Assembly: GCA_902535155.1 (NCBI GenBank)
Contig: CACASB010000004.1
Coordinates: 1 to 57,831 of the forward strand
DNA length: 57,831 nucleotides
Direction of reading: 5' to 3'
From: an uncultured Pelagibacteraceae bacterium
GTDB taxonomy: Bacteria; Pseudomonadota; Alphaproteobacteria; Pelagibacterales; Pelagibacteraceae
Each line of letters opens with the position of its first letter. The stretch's first letter is position 1. Shown here in pieces: positions 47,988-55,920 of the stretch. Position numbers and translations under genes: made by a program. Under the pieces are notes generated by a model that saw only the letters and a program-made list of their open reading frames with translations, had not been told where the DNA came from and did no database searches.

Positions 47988-48098
47988 TTATAATAAAACA
48001 ATAGCTAAGACTACTAATATAGCAATAACTGATATTGTCCCCCAAAGAACAAATTTTGTAAAATTTTCCCAAGTTTTCTTGTGGCTATCGTTTTCCAT
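47988..48098 (-). CDS. aa3-type cytochrome oxidase subunit IV-like small membrane protein
   Basis: A 36-residue reading frame starting at ATG 48098 and ending TAA at 47988-47990. The N-terminal part is MENDSHKKTWENFTKFVLWG and the rest is one hydrophobic helix (TISVIAILVVLAIVLL). The H-K-x-T-[WY]-x-x-F-x-K-[FL] start followed by W/Y-G/S-T-I-x-V matches the small bacterial aa3-type oxidase subunit IV family. In other alphaproteobacteria, as I recall, this small gene is also found next to pntA. It sits between rpmJ (4 nt away) and pntAA (16 nt away). Reading frame, position and pattern agree, but 36 residues limit certainty. Confidence 0.65.
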   Translation of the reverse strand: MENDSHKKTWENFTKFVLWGTISVIAILVVLAIVLL

Positions 48099-48102
48099 AG
48101 AT

Positions 48103-48228
48103 TTATTTTTGTCTAGCTTTAAATTTTGGATTTTTTTTATTGATTATGTAAACTCTTCCTCTTCTTTTAACCATCTTAGAGTTTAAATCTCGTTTTTTTA
48201 GGGATTTAAGAGAACTTTTAATTTTCAT
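48103..48228 (-). CDS. rpmJ: 50S ribosomal protein L36
   Basis: A 41-residue L36, read from ATG 48228: [18 protein letters not shown], then [18 protein letters not shown] and a KARQK end. [12 protein letters not shown] is the L36 core. The zinc-binding cysteines are replaced, as in the alphaproteobacterial Cys-less form. It begins 10 nt after the 3' end of 5S rRNA on the same strand, with no terminator between them. Confidence 0.92.
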   Translation of the reverse strand: MKIKSSLKSLKKRDLNSKMVKRRGRVYIINKKNPKFKARQK

Positions 48229-48238
48229 AATGTAATAG

Positions 48239-48353
48239 CCTGGCAACGTCCTACTCTCCCATGCCTTAAGACAAAGTACCATCGGCGCAGAAGGGCTTGA
48301 CTTCCGAGTTCGGAATGGGATCGGGTATTACACCTTCGCAATAATCACCAGGC
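48239..48353 (-). rRNA. rrf: 5S ribosomal RNA
   Basis: On the minus strand the RNA begins GCCTGGTGATTATTGCG and ends GGACGTTGCCAGG, closing helix I. The conserved inner parts CCCGATCCCATTCCGAACTC and GATGGTACT are present, with GGGAGAGTAGGACG near the end. Length is about 115 nt. No 16S or 23S gene lies in the window: upstream on the same strand is a sugar-nucleotide gene, downstream is rpmJ, so the gene is not in an rRNA operon here. Confidence 0.95.
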
Positions 48354-48359
48354 AAAGGT

Positions 48360-48387
48360 CTTATACTTCATTATGCGGACTTGTAAA
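48360..48387 (-). promoter_or_regulatory. likely promoter of the isolated 5S rRNA gene
   Basis: On the minus strand TTTACA (48387-48382) and TATAAG (48365-48360) are 16 nt apart, and the -10 element ends 6 nt before the mature 5S end. It lies in the short 53-bp gap after fcl. Position relative to a stable RNA makes this more credible than most matches in AT-rich DNA. Transcripts would run through 5S into rpmJ. Confidence 0.6.
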
Positions 48388-48406
48388 TATCAAATTTTAG
48401 CTAATT

Positions 48407-49336
48407 TTAATAATTTTTTTGGAAATCCTTAAGAGTAATATCTAAACCTCTGTGAAAATCACTTTCTGGTTTCCAGCCATATTTTTTTGCTATAGATATA
48501 TCCAAACATTTTTTTGGCATACCATCAGGTTTTTTTTTATCAAATTTAATTTTTAAATTTACCCCAATCTTTTTCATTAAAAATTTAGTATACCATTTAA
48601 TTGAGTAACTTTTACCAGTTCCAATATTTATAAAGTCTTCTTTAATCTTTTTATTCATAAAAAAAATAAGTGCGTTAGCAAAGTCATCAACAAACATCAA
48701 TTCTCTTCTCGCATTACCAGAGCCCCATAATACTATATGTTTTTTATTTTTACTTTTCGCAATATAAATCTTTTTAATCAAAGCAGAAAAAAAATGTGAA
48801 TTTTGAAGATCATAATTATCCCCTGGGCCATACATGTTTGGTGGCATAAAGCATTTATAATTTAAATTATGATTTTTTGTATAATTGGCACACATATAAA
48901 TACCTGCAATTTTAGCTACTGAATAAGCATCATTCGTTTCCTCTAATCTACCTGACAAAATATATTTTTCTTTCATTGGTTGTTTAGAATTTTTTGGATA
49001 GATACAGCTTGATCCTAAAAAAATTAAATTTTTAATTTTTGCTAAATAAGATCCATGTATTAAATTATTTTGGATTTGAAGATTTTCATAAAGAAATTTG
49101 TCTTTAAATTTTGAATTAGCCAAAATACCCCCTACTTTTGCTGCAGCTATGATAACTAATTGAGGTTTATTTTTTTTTAAATAATTGAAGACTTTTTTTT
49201 GATCTAATAAATTCAGTTTATTTTTGTCAGCTAATAATAAATTTTTAAATCCTAGGGATATAAATTTTTTTTTTATAGATGAACCAACCATACCTTTGTG
49301 TCCTGCAATGAAAATTTTGCTTTTTTTATTTAACAT
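48407..49336 (-). CDS. fcl: GDP-L-fucose synthase
   Basis: An SDR epimerase/reductase that turns GDP-4-keto-6-deoxymannose into GDP-L-fucose. IFIAGHKGMVGSSIKKKF is the NADP-binding start, FLGSSCIYPKNSKQPMKE the substrate loop, and NDAYSVAKIAGIYMCANY the Tyr-x-x-x-Lys catalytic pair. LMFVDDFANAL and NIGTGKSYSIKW follow. Length is 309. It overlaps gmd by 11 nt, so the pair should make GDP-fucose for surface glycan. It is the last gene before 5S rRNA. Confidence 0.94.
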   Translation of the reverse strand: MLNKKSKIFIAGHKGMVGSSIKKKFISLGFKNLLLADKNKLNLLDQKKVFNYLKKNKPQLVIIAAAKVGGILANSKFKDKFLYENLQIQNNLIHGSYLAKIKNLIFLGSSCIYPKNSKQPMKEKYILSGRLEETNDAYSVAKIAGIYMCANYTKNHNLNYKCFMPPNMYGPGDNYDLQNSHFFSALIKKIYIAKSKNKKHIVLWGSGNARRELMFVDDFANALIFFMNKKIKEDFINIGTGKSYSIKWYTKFLMKKIGVNLKIKFDKKKPDGMPKKCLDISIAKKYGWKPESDFHRGLDITLKDFQKNY

Positions 49337-50369
49337 TTAAGATATTTAATTCCTCTGATATCATTTCCTCAATAAGTTGATCAATATTTGTTTTTGGCTT
49401 CCATGAGAGTTGTTTTCTGGCTTTTGCAGCATTTCCTAAAAGTGTATTTACATCTAGTGGCCTGATGTAATTTTTGTCTATCATAATGATGTTTTTTTTT
49501 GTATTTAAGTCAAATCCTTTTTCACTTATGCCTTTTCCTCTCCAAACAATATTAAAGTTTAATTTCCTAGCTACCAAATTAACAAATTGTCTTATGCTTA
49601 ATTGTTTACCAGTGGCAATAACAAAGTCATCTGGTTTTTTTTGTTGAAGAATTTTCCACATAGCGATCACATAATCTCTAGCATGCCCCCAGTCTCTTTT
49701 AGAATCTAAATTTCCTAAAAAAAGTTTTTTTTGCTTGCCCATTTTAATTTTTACTAAGGCTCTTATAATTTTTTTTGTTACAAAAGTTTCTCCTCTTCGA
49801 GGACTCTCATGATTGAAAAGTATACCGTTGCAACCAAAAATATTGTACGCTTCCCTGTAGTTTTTAGTTATCCAATGAGCATATAACTTGGCTACGCCAT
49901 ATGGACTTAAAGGATAAAAATTTGTTTTTTCATTTTGAGGTGTTTCTTGAACTTTACCGTACATTTCAGAAGTTCCAGCTTGATAAAATTTTGTTTTTTT
50001 TTCCAATTTATGAAACTTTATAGCCTCCAATATTCTTAAAGTACCAAGCGCATCTGCATTTGCAGTATATTCGGGAACCTCGAAAGAAACTGCCACGTGA
50101 GATTGGGCAGCTAGGTTATAAATTTCGTGAGGTCTAATTGACTCTATTATTTTTGATACAGAGGTAGAGTCAGTTATATCACCATAATGTAAAAAAAAGT
50201 TCCTGGATTTAATCTGTGGGTCTTGATAAATATGATCCACTCTAAAAGTATTAATTGAAGATGACCTTCTTTTTACACCATGAACTAAATACTTTTTTTT
50301 TAGTAACAGCTCAGCAAGATAAGATCCATCTTGTCCAGTTATTCCAAAAATAAGAGCTTTTTTTTTCAC
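49326..50369 (-). CDS. gmd: GDP-mannose 4,6-dehydratase
   Basis: An SDR-type dehydratase that makes GDP-4-keto-6-deoxy-D-mannose. ALIFGITGQDGSYLAELLLK is the nucleotide-binding start and VHGVKRRSSSINTFRVDHIY a family hallmark. AGTSEMYGKVQE and SPYGVAKLYAHW contain the catalytic Thr/Glu and Tyr-x-x-x-Lys; FNHESPRRGETFVTKKI and LDSKRDWGHARDYV follow. Length is 347. GTG start. Mannose-activating genes (manB, manC) are not in the window. Confidence 0.96.
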   Translation of the reverse strand: MKKKALIFGITGQDGSYLAELLLKKKYLVHGVKRRSSSINTFRVDHIYQDPQIKSRNFFLHYGDITDSTSVSKIIESIRPHEIYNLAAQSHVAVSFEVPEYTANADALGTLRILEAIKFHKLEKKTKFYQAGTSEMYGKVQETPQNEKTNFYPLSPYGVAKLYAHWITKNYREAYNIFGCNGILFNHESPRRGETFVTKKIIRALVKIKMGKQKKLFLGNLDSKRDWGHARDYVIAMWKILQQKKPDDFVIATGKQLSIRQFVNLVARKLNFNIVWRGKGISEKGFDLNTKKNIIMIDKNYIRPLDVNTLLGNAAKARKQLSWKPKTNIDQLIEEMISEELNILNVK

Positions 50370-50530
50370 TTATAAATTTAAATATAATTAATTTTTTGCA
50401 ATGTAAAGGTTAATAAACTTTTGTCTATACAGTATCGTTTTTATTTTTTTTTGCAGTCATTTTAGCCTAAAATTATTAAAAAAGTTTAAAATATTAATTA
50501 AAAATTTGTTTTTCTGAATATTAATTATTT
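50370..50530 (-). other. 161-bp intergenic gap in the polysaccharide cluster
   Basis: The longest gene-free stretch in the window. It is strongly AT-rich and has no reading frame, tRNA or clear hairpin terminator. It could hold a promoter for gmd-fcl, but I see no convincing element. It separates gmd from the membrane-protein gene. Confidence 0.5.
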
Positions 50531-52228
50531 TTATTCTTCAATTTTAAAATTTTCAGGAAGAATAAAAATAAATCTTCCATATTTTTTTTTAGCAATTAGT
50601 TTATTTTGATTTTTGCATGAAACTTTTAATTTTGTACAATCATCGTAAAATTTTTTAATATTAGTAAATTCTCTTTCAACTCTAAAATGGTGATCTTCAT
50701 CAACATGGTAGTAGACGTTAAAAACTGGCGAGTATTTATATATTTTTTTTTCTTGAACAATACGGTCTATGTTTCTATAGGAGAATATTGAAATAGTTAT
50801 GAAAAGTATAATAAAAATTTTATTTTTAAAATTTTTACCATGATTTTCGAAATTTGATAATTTAGCAGACAGAGGAATAAATATTAAAATCGCAATAATG
50901 TAGTACCCTCCATATCTTAGAGATGGGTGATTATAAAACCATTCTAAAAACAATAACACTAAAGTAAAATATAATAGGTTTAAGTTTTCTTTTTTTTGAT
51001 AATTTATTTTCTTTGAATAAAATACAAAATAAAAAATTATTGATAATGATACTAATCCTAACAAGTAATCACTCATTTTATTAAAGAAGTATCTATCTAT
51101 CCAACCAGAAAACCAATTCAAATATGAGATGTATTCTTCTACATTCTCGACTCTGAAAATTGGGGTAGCACCGGCTTTTGACCAATTTTCATAATGTATC
51201 TTCATTCTTAAAACGTCGTCTAAAGAAGCAGACCAGATATAATTCTCAAAACAAGTAAGAGTAATTGGATACATTAGACATCCAGAGTTAAAAAAATTAA
51301 TTGTTATAATTAAACTTAAAAATAAAATTGAAAAATAAAAATAGTAGTTTTTAGTTATTTCTTTAAAATAATTTAGATTTTTTTCTTTATAAATAAAATA
51401 TATTATTGGCACTAACAAAATCAAATAAACTAAATACAGTACCTTTAATGATATTGCCAAAACGCCAATAACAAAAATTTTAGTTGAGAATGAATTAAAA
51501 TTTTGCTCTTTAAAGAAAAAGATTAATATTTCAGATATTAAAATAAAACTCAAAATTTGTGCAGATCTATCGGTTCCGTGTTCTGCTAGTCTATAAAAAA
51601 AAACTAAAATAAAAGATAATGAAAGCAGATTATAAAAAAACAATTGATCATATTTTTTTAAATTGTATTTTTCTAGGATTTTTAAAGAAATTGTAAATAT
51701 AGAAAAGCCCATAATTAATACTGCTCCTATATGGTAAGAAAAGTGTTTAATAACAGGCAGGAAGAACAATGAATTGAAATAAAATATAGATGAAGGGTAA
51801 CGCCATGATGGATCGTAGTTACCAACACCTATAATAATTTCTGAAGTAGTTAAATAATTTGTGTAAGGGAAATGATAATAAGGAAAATCATCATGTGTTT
51901 TAAAACCAAAAAAAGAAATAAGAATTACAAAAAAAACAATACATAGAACTATTAAATTATTTTTTTTATAATTTGATCTTAATAAAAGTATGAACATTAA
52001 AATTCCTAAAAAGAATATAATTGAATTATGAAGTAAGCCATGTTTGATAAAAAAATGTGATATATAGGAGTAAATAGTTAAGAAAAAAATTCCAATCAAT
52101 CCACAATACCCATAGTCCAGATCAACGTTTTTATTAGTAAAAATTTTTCTAAAAATGAAACCATATCCCAAAGTTGAGATAATGCTCAAAAAATAAAATA
52201 GTATTATATTTATTAACTTAACACTCAT
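50531..52228 (-). CDS. large polytopic membrane protein, possible GT-C type glycosyltransferase
   Basis: A 565-residue protein of about 12 or more helices in residues 1-480, then a soluble tail of about 80. A conserved-looking acidic loop early in the protein, FGFKTHDDFPYYHFPYTNY near 118, and later loops NYDPSWRYPSS and LAEHGTDRSAQ lie where lipid-sugar-using GT-C enzymes place catalytic acids. I do not recognise the family with certainty; it resembles uncharacterised envelope membrane proteins found in polysaccharide clusters. A polymerase or flippase role cannot be excluded. It lies 3 nt after the WecA-like gene. Confidence 0.6.
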   Translation of the reverse strand: MSVKLINIILFYFLSIISTLGYGFIFRKIFTNKNVDLDYGYCGLIGIFFLTIYSYISHFFIKHGLLHNSIIFFLGILMFILLLRSNYKKNNLIVLCIVFFVILISFFGFKTHDDFPYYHFPYTNYLTTSEIIIGVGNYDPSWRYPSSIFYFNSLFFLPVIKHFSYHIGAVLIMGFSIFTISLKILEKYNLKKYDQLFFYNLLSLSFILVFFYRLAEHGTDRSAQILSFILISEILIFFFKEQNFNSFSTKIFVIGVLAISLKVLYLVYLILLVPIIYFIYKEKNLNYFKEITKNYYFYFSILFLSLIITINFFNSGCLMYPITLTCFENYIWSASLDDVLRMKIHYENWSKAGATPIFRVENVEEYISYLNWFSGWIDRYFFNKMSDYLLGLVSLSIIFYFVFYSKKINYQKKENLNLLYFTLVLLFLEWFYNHPSLRYGGYYIIAILIFIPLSAKLSNFENHGKNFKNKIFIILFITISIFSYRNIDRIVQEKKIYKYSPVFNVYYHVDEDHHFRVEREFTNIKKFYDDCTKLKVSCKNQNKLIAKKKYGRFIFILPENFKIEE

Positions 52229-52231
52229 AAA

Positions 52232-53236
52232 TTATTTATTTTTACTTTTTAGCAACATAAAAATAATTGTATAAAATATAGTACAACCAATGATAATTTT
52301 AATTTGATACACTGTATTATAAGGATCTTGCAAACTAATTAATATTATCAGTAAATTAAAAAAATTAATTAAAATACTACCTATGTTGTTAGCAAAAAGT
52401 TTGTTTTTAAATAACCTTTTATTTATTTGTTTATAAAGTAGTTGATGTAAATGATTGTTGTCTGGTGCTAGAGGAGACAATTTTGTTTTAAGTTTTCTAA
52501 TAATTGAGAAAAGATTTTCATAACATGGGTACCATATTAGTGTAATAAAAAAATAAGGAGAAATATTAGGGTTTAACTTATGACTGGTAATAATTAAATA
52601 TCCCACAAAAAAACTCATCAAGTAAGCTCCGCTATCTCCTAACATCAGCACATTAAATAGATTTAAAATTGCTAAAATTGCTAAGAAAAATATAAAATTA
52701 ATGAAAATATTTTTATCTATAATATTCTGTGGAACAAGGCCTAGTTTAAATATAACAAATATAACTGACGTCATATAAAGTATTAGAAGTCCATTCAACC
52801 CATCGATAAAATTAGAACCGTTTATTAAAATTAGTAAACAAAATGAAGTAAAGAAAATATTTAAAACACTAATTTCTAATAAATCGTCAAAAAAATTTAC
52901 TCTGGATGAAATTATTTCTAAATCAAGTGTATTTACAGAAATTACTACAAAAGTTAATTGAAATAATATTCTTTTTTTAGGTGATGCTAAAATTTTTCTA
53001 TCAGATAAAAAACCAATCAAAGTTATAAAGAGTATTGATACAACAAAAAAAAAGTTTTCTAAATTTAATAAAATTGTAGGTATGAATAGTAGTGCACCTC
53101 CTACTAAAGGAATATTTTTTTCATTTGAAAAAAGCTGATGATTATCGCCAGAAAAATTAGATAGGTAATTTTGTTTTTTAAAATAAATTGCAATTAAAAT
53201 TGTAAATAAAATATAAATTAAAGAAAAATAAATCAT
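52232..53236 (-). CDS. WecA/MraY family glycosyl-1-phosphate transferase
   Basis: A polytopic transferase (334 residues, about 10 helices) that moves a sugar 1-phosphate onto undecaprenyl phosphate and so starts a surface glycan. Family motifs are GSNFIDGLNGLLILYM near 140 (the NxxDGxxG site), MLGDSGAYLMSFFVGYL near 197, and PDNNHLHQLLYKQ near 258 (HxH). The first aspartate motif reads LIGFLSDRKILASPKKR, so DD is replaced by SD. Its start overlaps the GT2 stop by 4 nt. The sugar used is unknown. Confidence 0.87.
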   Translation of the reverse strand: MIYFSLIYILFTILIAIYFKKQNYLSNFSGDNHQLFSNEKNIPLVGGALLFIPTILLNLENFFFVVSILFITLIGFLSDRKILASPKKRILFQLTFVVISVNTLDLEIISSRVNFFDDLLEISVLNIFFTSFCLLILINGSNFIDGLNGLLILYMTSVIFVIFKLGLVPQNIIDKNIFINFIFFLAILAILNLFNVLMLGDSGAYLMSFFVGYLIITSHKLNPNISPYFFITLIWYPCYENLFSIIRKLKTKLSPLAPDNNHLHQLLYKQINKRLFKNKLFANNIGSILINFFNLLIILISLQDPYNTVYQIKIIIGCTIFYTIIFMLLKSKNK

Positions 53237-53979
53237 TTATTTTTTAAAAGAAAATTTATACCCAAACAAATTAAATAGTAGGTGGATTTCAAAAAATTGA
53301 AATTCATATATTTATTATAAACAGTAAAACCATCAATTAATTTCCTTAATGTTGAAGAAGATAATGAAGATTTAGACTTTGTCCACAAAGTTAATTCCTC
53401 GTCTAAAGCATGTATCTTTATCTTTTCTTTTAACAATTTTAACCAAAGAACAAAATCCTCTTTTGTGGTCAAGGATGCAAACTTAATTTTATCATTAATT
53501 AGATCTTTTTTTATTATCATTGTGGAAGTACCAATGTCGCAAGATTTTAGTAACTCATTTAATCCATTAAATGTTCTGGCAGTTCTTTTTCCAATGACTT
53601 TTTTAAATTCATCAATTATTAAATAAGAAGTATGCGTTGCGGCGTAATCTTTAGACCTCATAAAAGTAATTTGATTATCTAGCTTATTCGGCTTCCAAAC
53701 ATCATCGGCATCCAAAAAGGCTAGATACTTTCCTTTAGATTTTGATATCCCAATATTCCTAGATATCCCTGCTCCCAAATTTTTTTGGTTTTTAATTATT
53801 AATATTCTCTCATCTTTTACTTTTATTTGCTCAAGAAAATTTAGATCTTCAAAACTTTCATCATCATAAATTATTATTATTTCAAAATTTTTATAGGACT
53901 GATCTAGAACAGAATTTATAGTTTCTGTTATATATTTTTTTTTTTTATAATATGGAATTATTACACTTACCAAATCCAT
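53233..53979 (-). CDS. family 2 glycosyltransferase
   Basis: A GT-A fold inverting glycosyltransferase, 248 residues. VSVIIPYYKKKKYITETINS is the start, NQKNLGAGISRNIGISKSKG the nucleotide region, and YLAFLDADDVWKPNKL near 91 the DxD-type metal site. No membrane helix is clear except perhaps a short C-terminal hydrophobic stretch (LICLGINFLLK). Donor and acceptor are unknown. It is the first gene of the polysaccharide cluster, 20 nt after the rpoD stop. Confidence 0.88.
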   Translation of the reverse strand: MDLVSVIIPYYKKKKYITETINSVLDQSYKNFEIIIIYDDESFEDLNFLEQIKVKDERILIIKNQKNLGAGISRNIGISKSKGKYLAFLDADDVWKPNKLDNQITFMRSKDYAATHTSYLIIDEFKKVIGKRTARTFNGLNELLKSCDIGTSTMIIKKDLINDKIKFASLTTKEDFVLWLKLLKEKIKIHALDEELTLWTKSKSSLSSSTLRKLIDGFTVYNKYMNFNFLKSTYYLICLGINFLLKNK

Positions 53980-53999
53980 TTATTAAATAAATTACAAAC

Positions 54000-54977
54000 T
54001 CAACTTTCCAAAAAACTTTTTAATTGTTTTGATCTGCTGGGATGTTTGAGTTTTCTTAATGCTTTTGCCTCGATTTGTCTAATTCTTTCTCGAGTAACAG
54101 AAAACTGTAGGCCAACTTCTTCGAGTGTGTGGTCTGTGTTCATTCCTACTCCAAATCTCATTCTTAAAACCCTTTCTTCTCTTGGTGTTAATGTTGAAAG
54201 AATTTTTGTTGTCGCTTCACTCAGATTAGATTTTATTGCTTGCTCTAGTGGAGCTAAAGCTTTTGTGTCCTCAATAAAATCTCCAAGGTTACTGTCTTCT
54301 TCATCGCCCACTGGTTTTTCTAATGAAACTGGCTCTTTAGAAATTTTTAAAACTTTTCTCACTTTTTCTAAAGGCATTCTTAGTTTTTTTGCTAATTCCT
54401 CTGGTGTTGCCTCTCTTCCAAATTCGCTTAATATAAGTCTTTGTGTTCTCACAATTTTGTTTATTGTTTCAATCATATGAACTGGGATCCGAATAGTTCG
54501 AGCTTGATCTGCTATAGATCTCGTTATTGCTTGTCTAATCCACCAGGTAGCGTAAGTAGAAAATTTATATCCTCTTCTATACTCAAATTTATCAACTGCT
54601 TTCATTAGTCCAATGTTGCCTTCTTGGATTAAATCTAAAAACTGCAAACCTCTATTAGTGTATTTTTTTGCAATAGAAATTACCAATCTTAGATTTGCTT
54701 CTACCATCTCTTTTTTTGCTATTCGAGACTCTTTTTCTCCTTTTTGAACTCGGCTAACTAATTTTTTAAAATCTGTAACGCTTATTCCCAATTTGTGACT
54801 TATCTCGATTAATCTATCTTTTATATTTTTAAATTCGTTTTTATTTTTATTAAAAAAATTTTTCCATGAAGGATTAGAGGCTAAAAAGTTCTTTAAATTT
54901 GGATTTATTTCATTTCCAATATAAAATTTTATAAATTCATCTCTAGAAATTTTGTCATTCATTGCAAGTCTAAGCAA
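54000..54977 (-). CDS. rpoD: housekeeping sigma factor RpoD, C-terminal part (frameshifted)
   Basis: Sigma-70 regions 2 to 4. Visible are [20 protein letters not shown] followed by [20 protein letters not shown] (region 2.1-2.2), [20 protein letters not shown] (2.3-2.4), [13 protein letters not shown] (3.0), and [20 protein letters not shown] with [20 protein letters not shown] (region 4). As it stands it would have to start at TTG 54977, but coding similarity continues upstream in this frame ([18 protein letters not shown]), which shows it is the second half of a gene whose first half is at 55003-55854. Removing one base of the six-A run at 55020-55025 joins the two into 617 residues. Confidence 0.92.
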   Translation of the reverse strand: MLRLAMNDKISRDEFIKFYIGNEINPNLKNFLASNPSWKNFFNKNKNEFKNIKDRLIEISHKLGISVTDFKKLVSRVQKGEKESRIAKKEMVEANLRLVISIAKKYTNRGLQFLDLIQEGNIGLMKAVDKFEYRRGYKFSTYATWWIRQAITRSIADQARTIRIPVHMIETINKIVRTQRLILSEFGREATPEELAKKLRMPLEKVRKVLKISKEPVSLEKPVGDEEDSNLGDFIEDTKALAPLEQAIKSNLSEATTKILSTLTPREERVLRMRFGVGMNTDHTLEEVGLQFSVTRERIRQIEAKALRKLKHPSRSKQLKSFLES

Positions 54978-55002
54978 ATTACCCTCTAGTGAGATTATTT
55001 TT

Positions 55003-55854
55003 TTATTTTCTGTATAGTGTTTTTTGCACCAAAGTTTCTAAAACTGAGGGGGATAGTTGCAAAGATTTTATGCTTTGTAGAATATCATGAACTAATTTTT
55101 GATAATTTTTTTCTTTCGCAGGCGAAAATTTAATACTATTCAAAATATAATTTAGTTTTTCTTTTTGATGTTTTATTAATTTAGAATAATTTTTTGTCAA
55201 ACTATTTACCGTCTCTAAAACCTTAGGTTTGATTTCACTTTCCATAGCTGCAAGAGTTGGATTAAATTCATCTTCATCTTCTGAGTTGGATTCTTTCTTG
55301 TCTTCTGAAGAATTCCCTTTATCTGACTTTAATTCTTGCTTATCTTTTTTGTTCTTTAAATTTTGTGTGGAATTTTCTTCCTCCATGTAGTTAGTATCAA
55401 TATCAATTATTTCACGAACCATTATCTCATCATTTTGAAGTTTTTCATTCCATTCGTAAAATTGTTGGGCGGTTATAGGGCTTTGAGATAATGCATTTAA
55501 CATGACATCTTTCCCAGCCTCAATTCTTTTAGCAATAGCAATCTCGCCTTCTCTCGATAAAAGTTCTACACCACCCATTTCCCTTAAGTACATTCTAATA
55601 GGATCATCGCTTTTATCTAAACTTTTTGGCTCTTCTTTGCTTTGATTGTCTCTTTTTTTTATAGACTTGAAGTCAGATTTTTTTTCAACAAGAGTTATTT
55701 TTTCATCAAGCATATGTAAAAAAGCTTGTGATAAATTTTGACTTGATAAATTTCTTTTACCAAGAGACTTACTGAGTTCCTCATAGGTGATAAAACCTCT
55801 ATGAACACCCCTGCCCATTAATCTTGCAAACGATTTTGTAATTATTCTTTCCAC
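55003..55854 (-). CDS. rpoD: housekeeping sigma factor RpoD, N-terminal part (frameshifted)
   Basis: Sigma-70 region 1. [20 protein letters not shown] near residue 18 resembles region 1.1, [20 protein letters not shown] followed by [17 protein letters not shown] is region 1.2, and an acidic linker (residues 165-205) is part of the nonconserved region. The frame ends with QKTLYRK and TAA at 55003-55005, directly after an A6 run, while the sister frame continues the protein. GTG start at 55854. It lies between dnaG and the second rpoD half, the standard dnaG-rpoD order. Sequencing or assembly error, genuine mutation and programmed frameshifting are the options. Confidence 0.9.
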   Translation of the reverse strand: MERIITKSFARLMGRGVHRGFITYEELSKSLGKRNLSSQNLSQAFLHMLDEKITLVEKKSDFKSIKKRDNQSKEEPKSLDKSDDPIRMYLREMGGVELLSREGEIAIAKRIEAGKDVMLNALSQSPITAQQFYEWNEKLQNDEIMVREIIDIDTNYMEEENSTQNLKNKKDKQELKSDKGNSSEDKKESNSEDEDEFNPTLAAMESEIKPKVLETVNSLTKNYSKLIKHQKEKLNYILNSIKFSPAKEKNYQKLVHDILQSIKSLQLSPSVLETLVQKTLYRK

Positions 55855-55920
55855 AGTTTTAAAATTGGAAATCCTTATATAAAGACAATTTTAAAAAAAT
55901 CTACGTTTTTTTAACTTTAT

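Noticed and set aside
54978-55002. Reading the two rpoD halves as two independent genes.
   Set aside because: Coding similarity continues upstream of the second half in its own frame right to the A6 run, and one base restores a full-length sigma factor.
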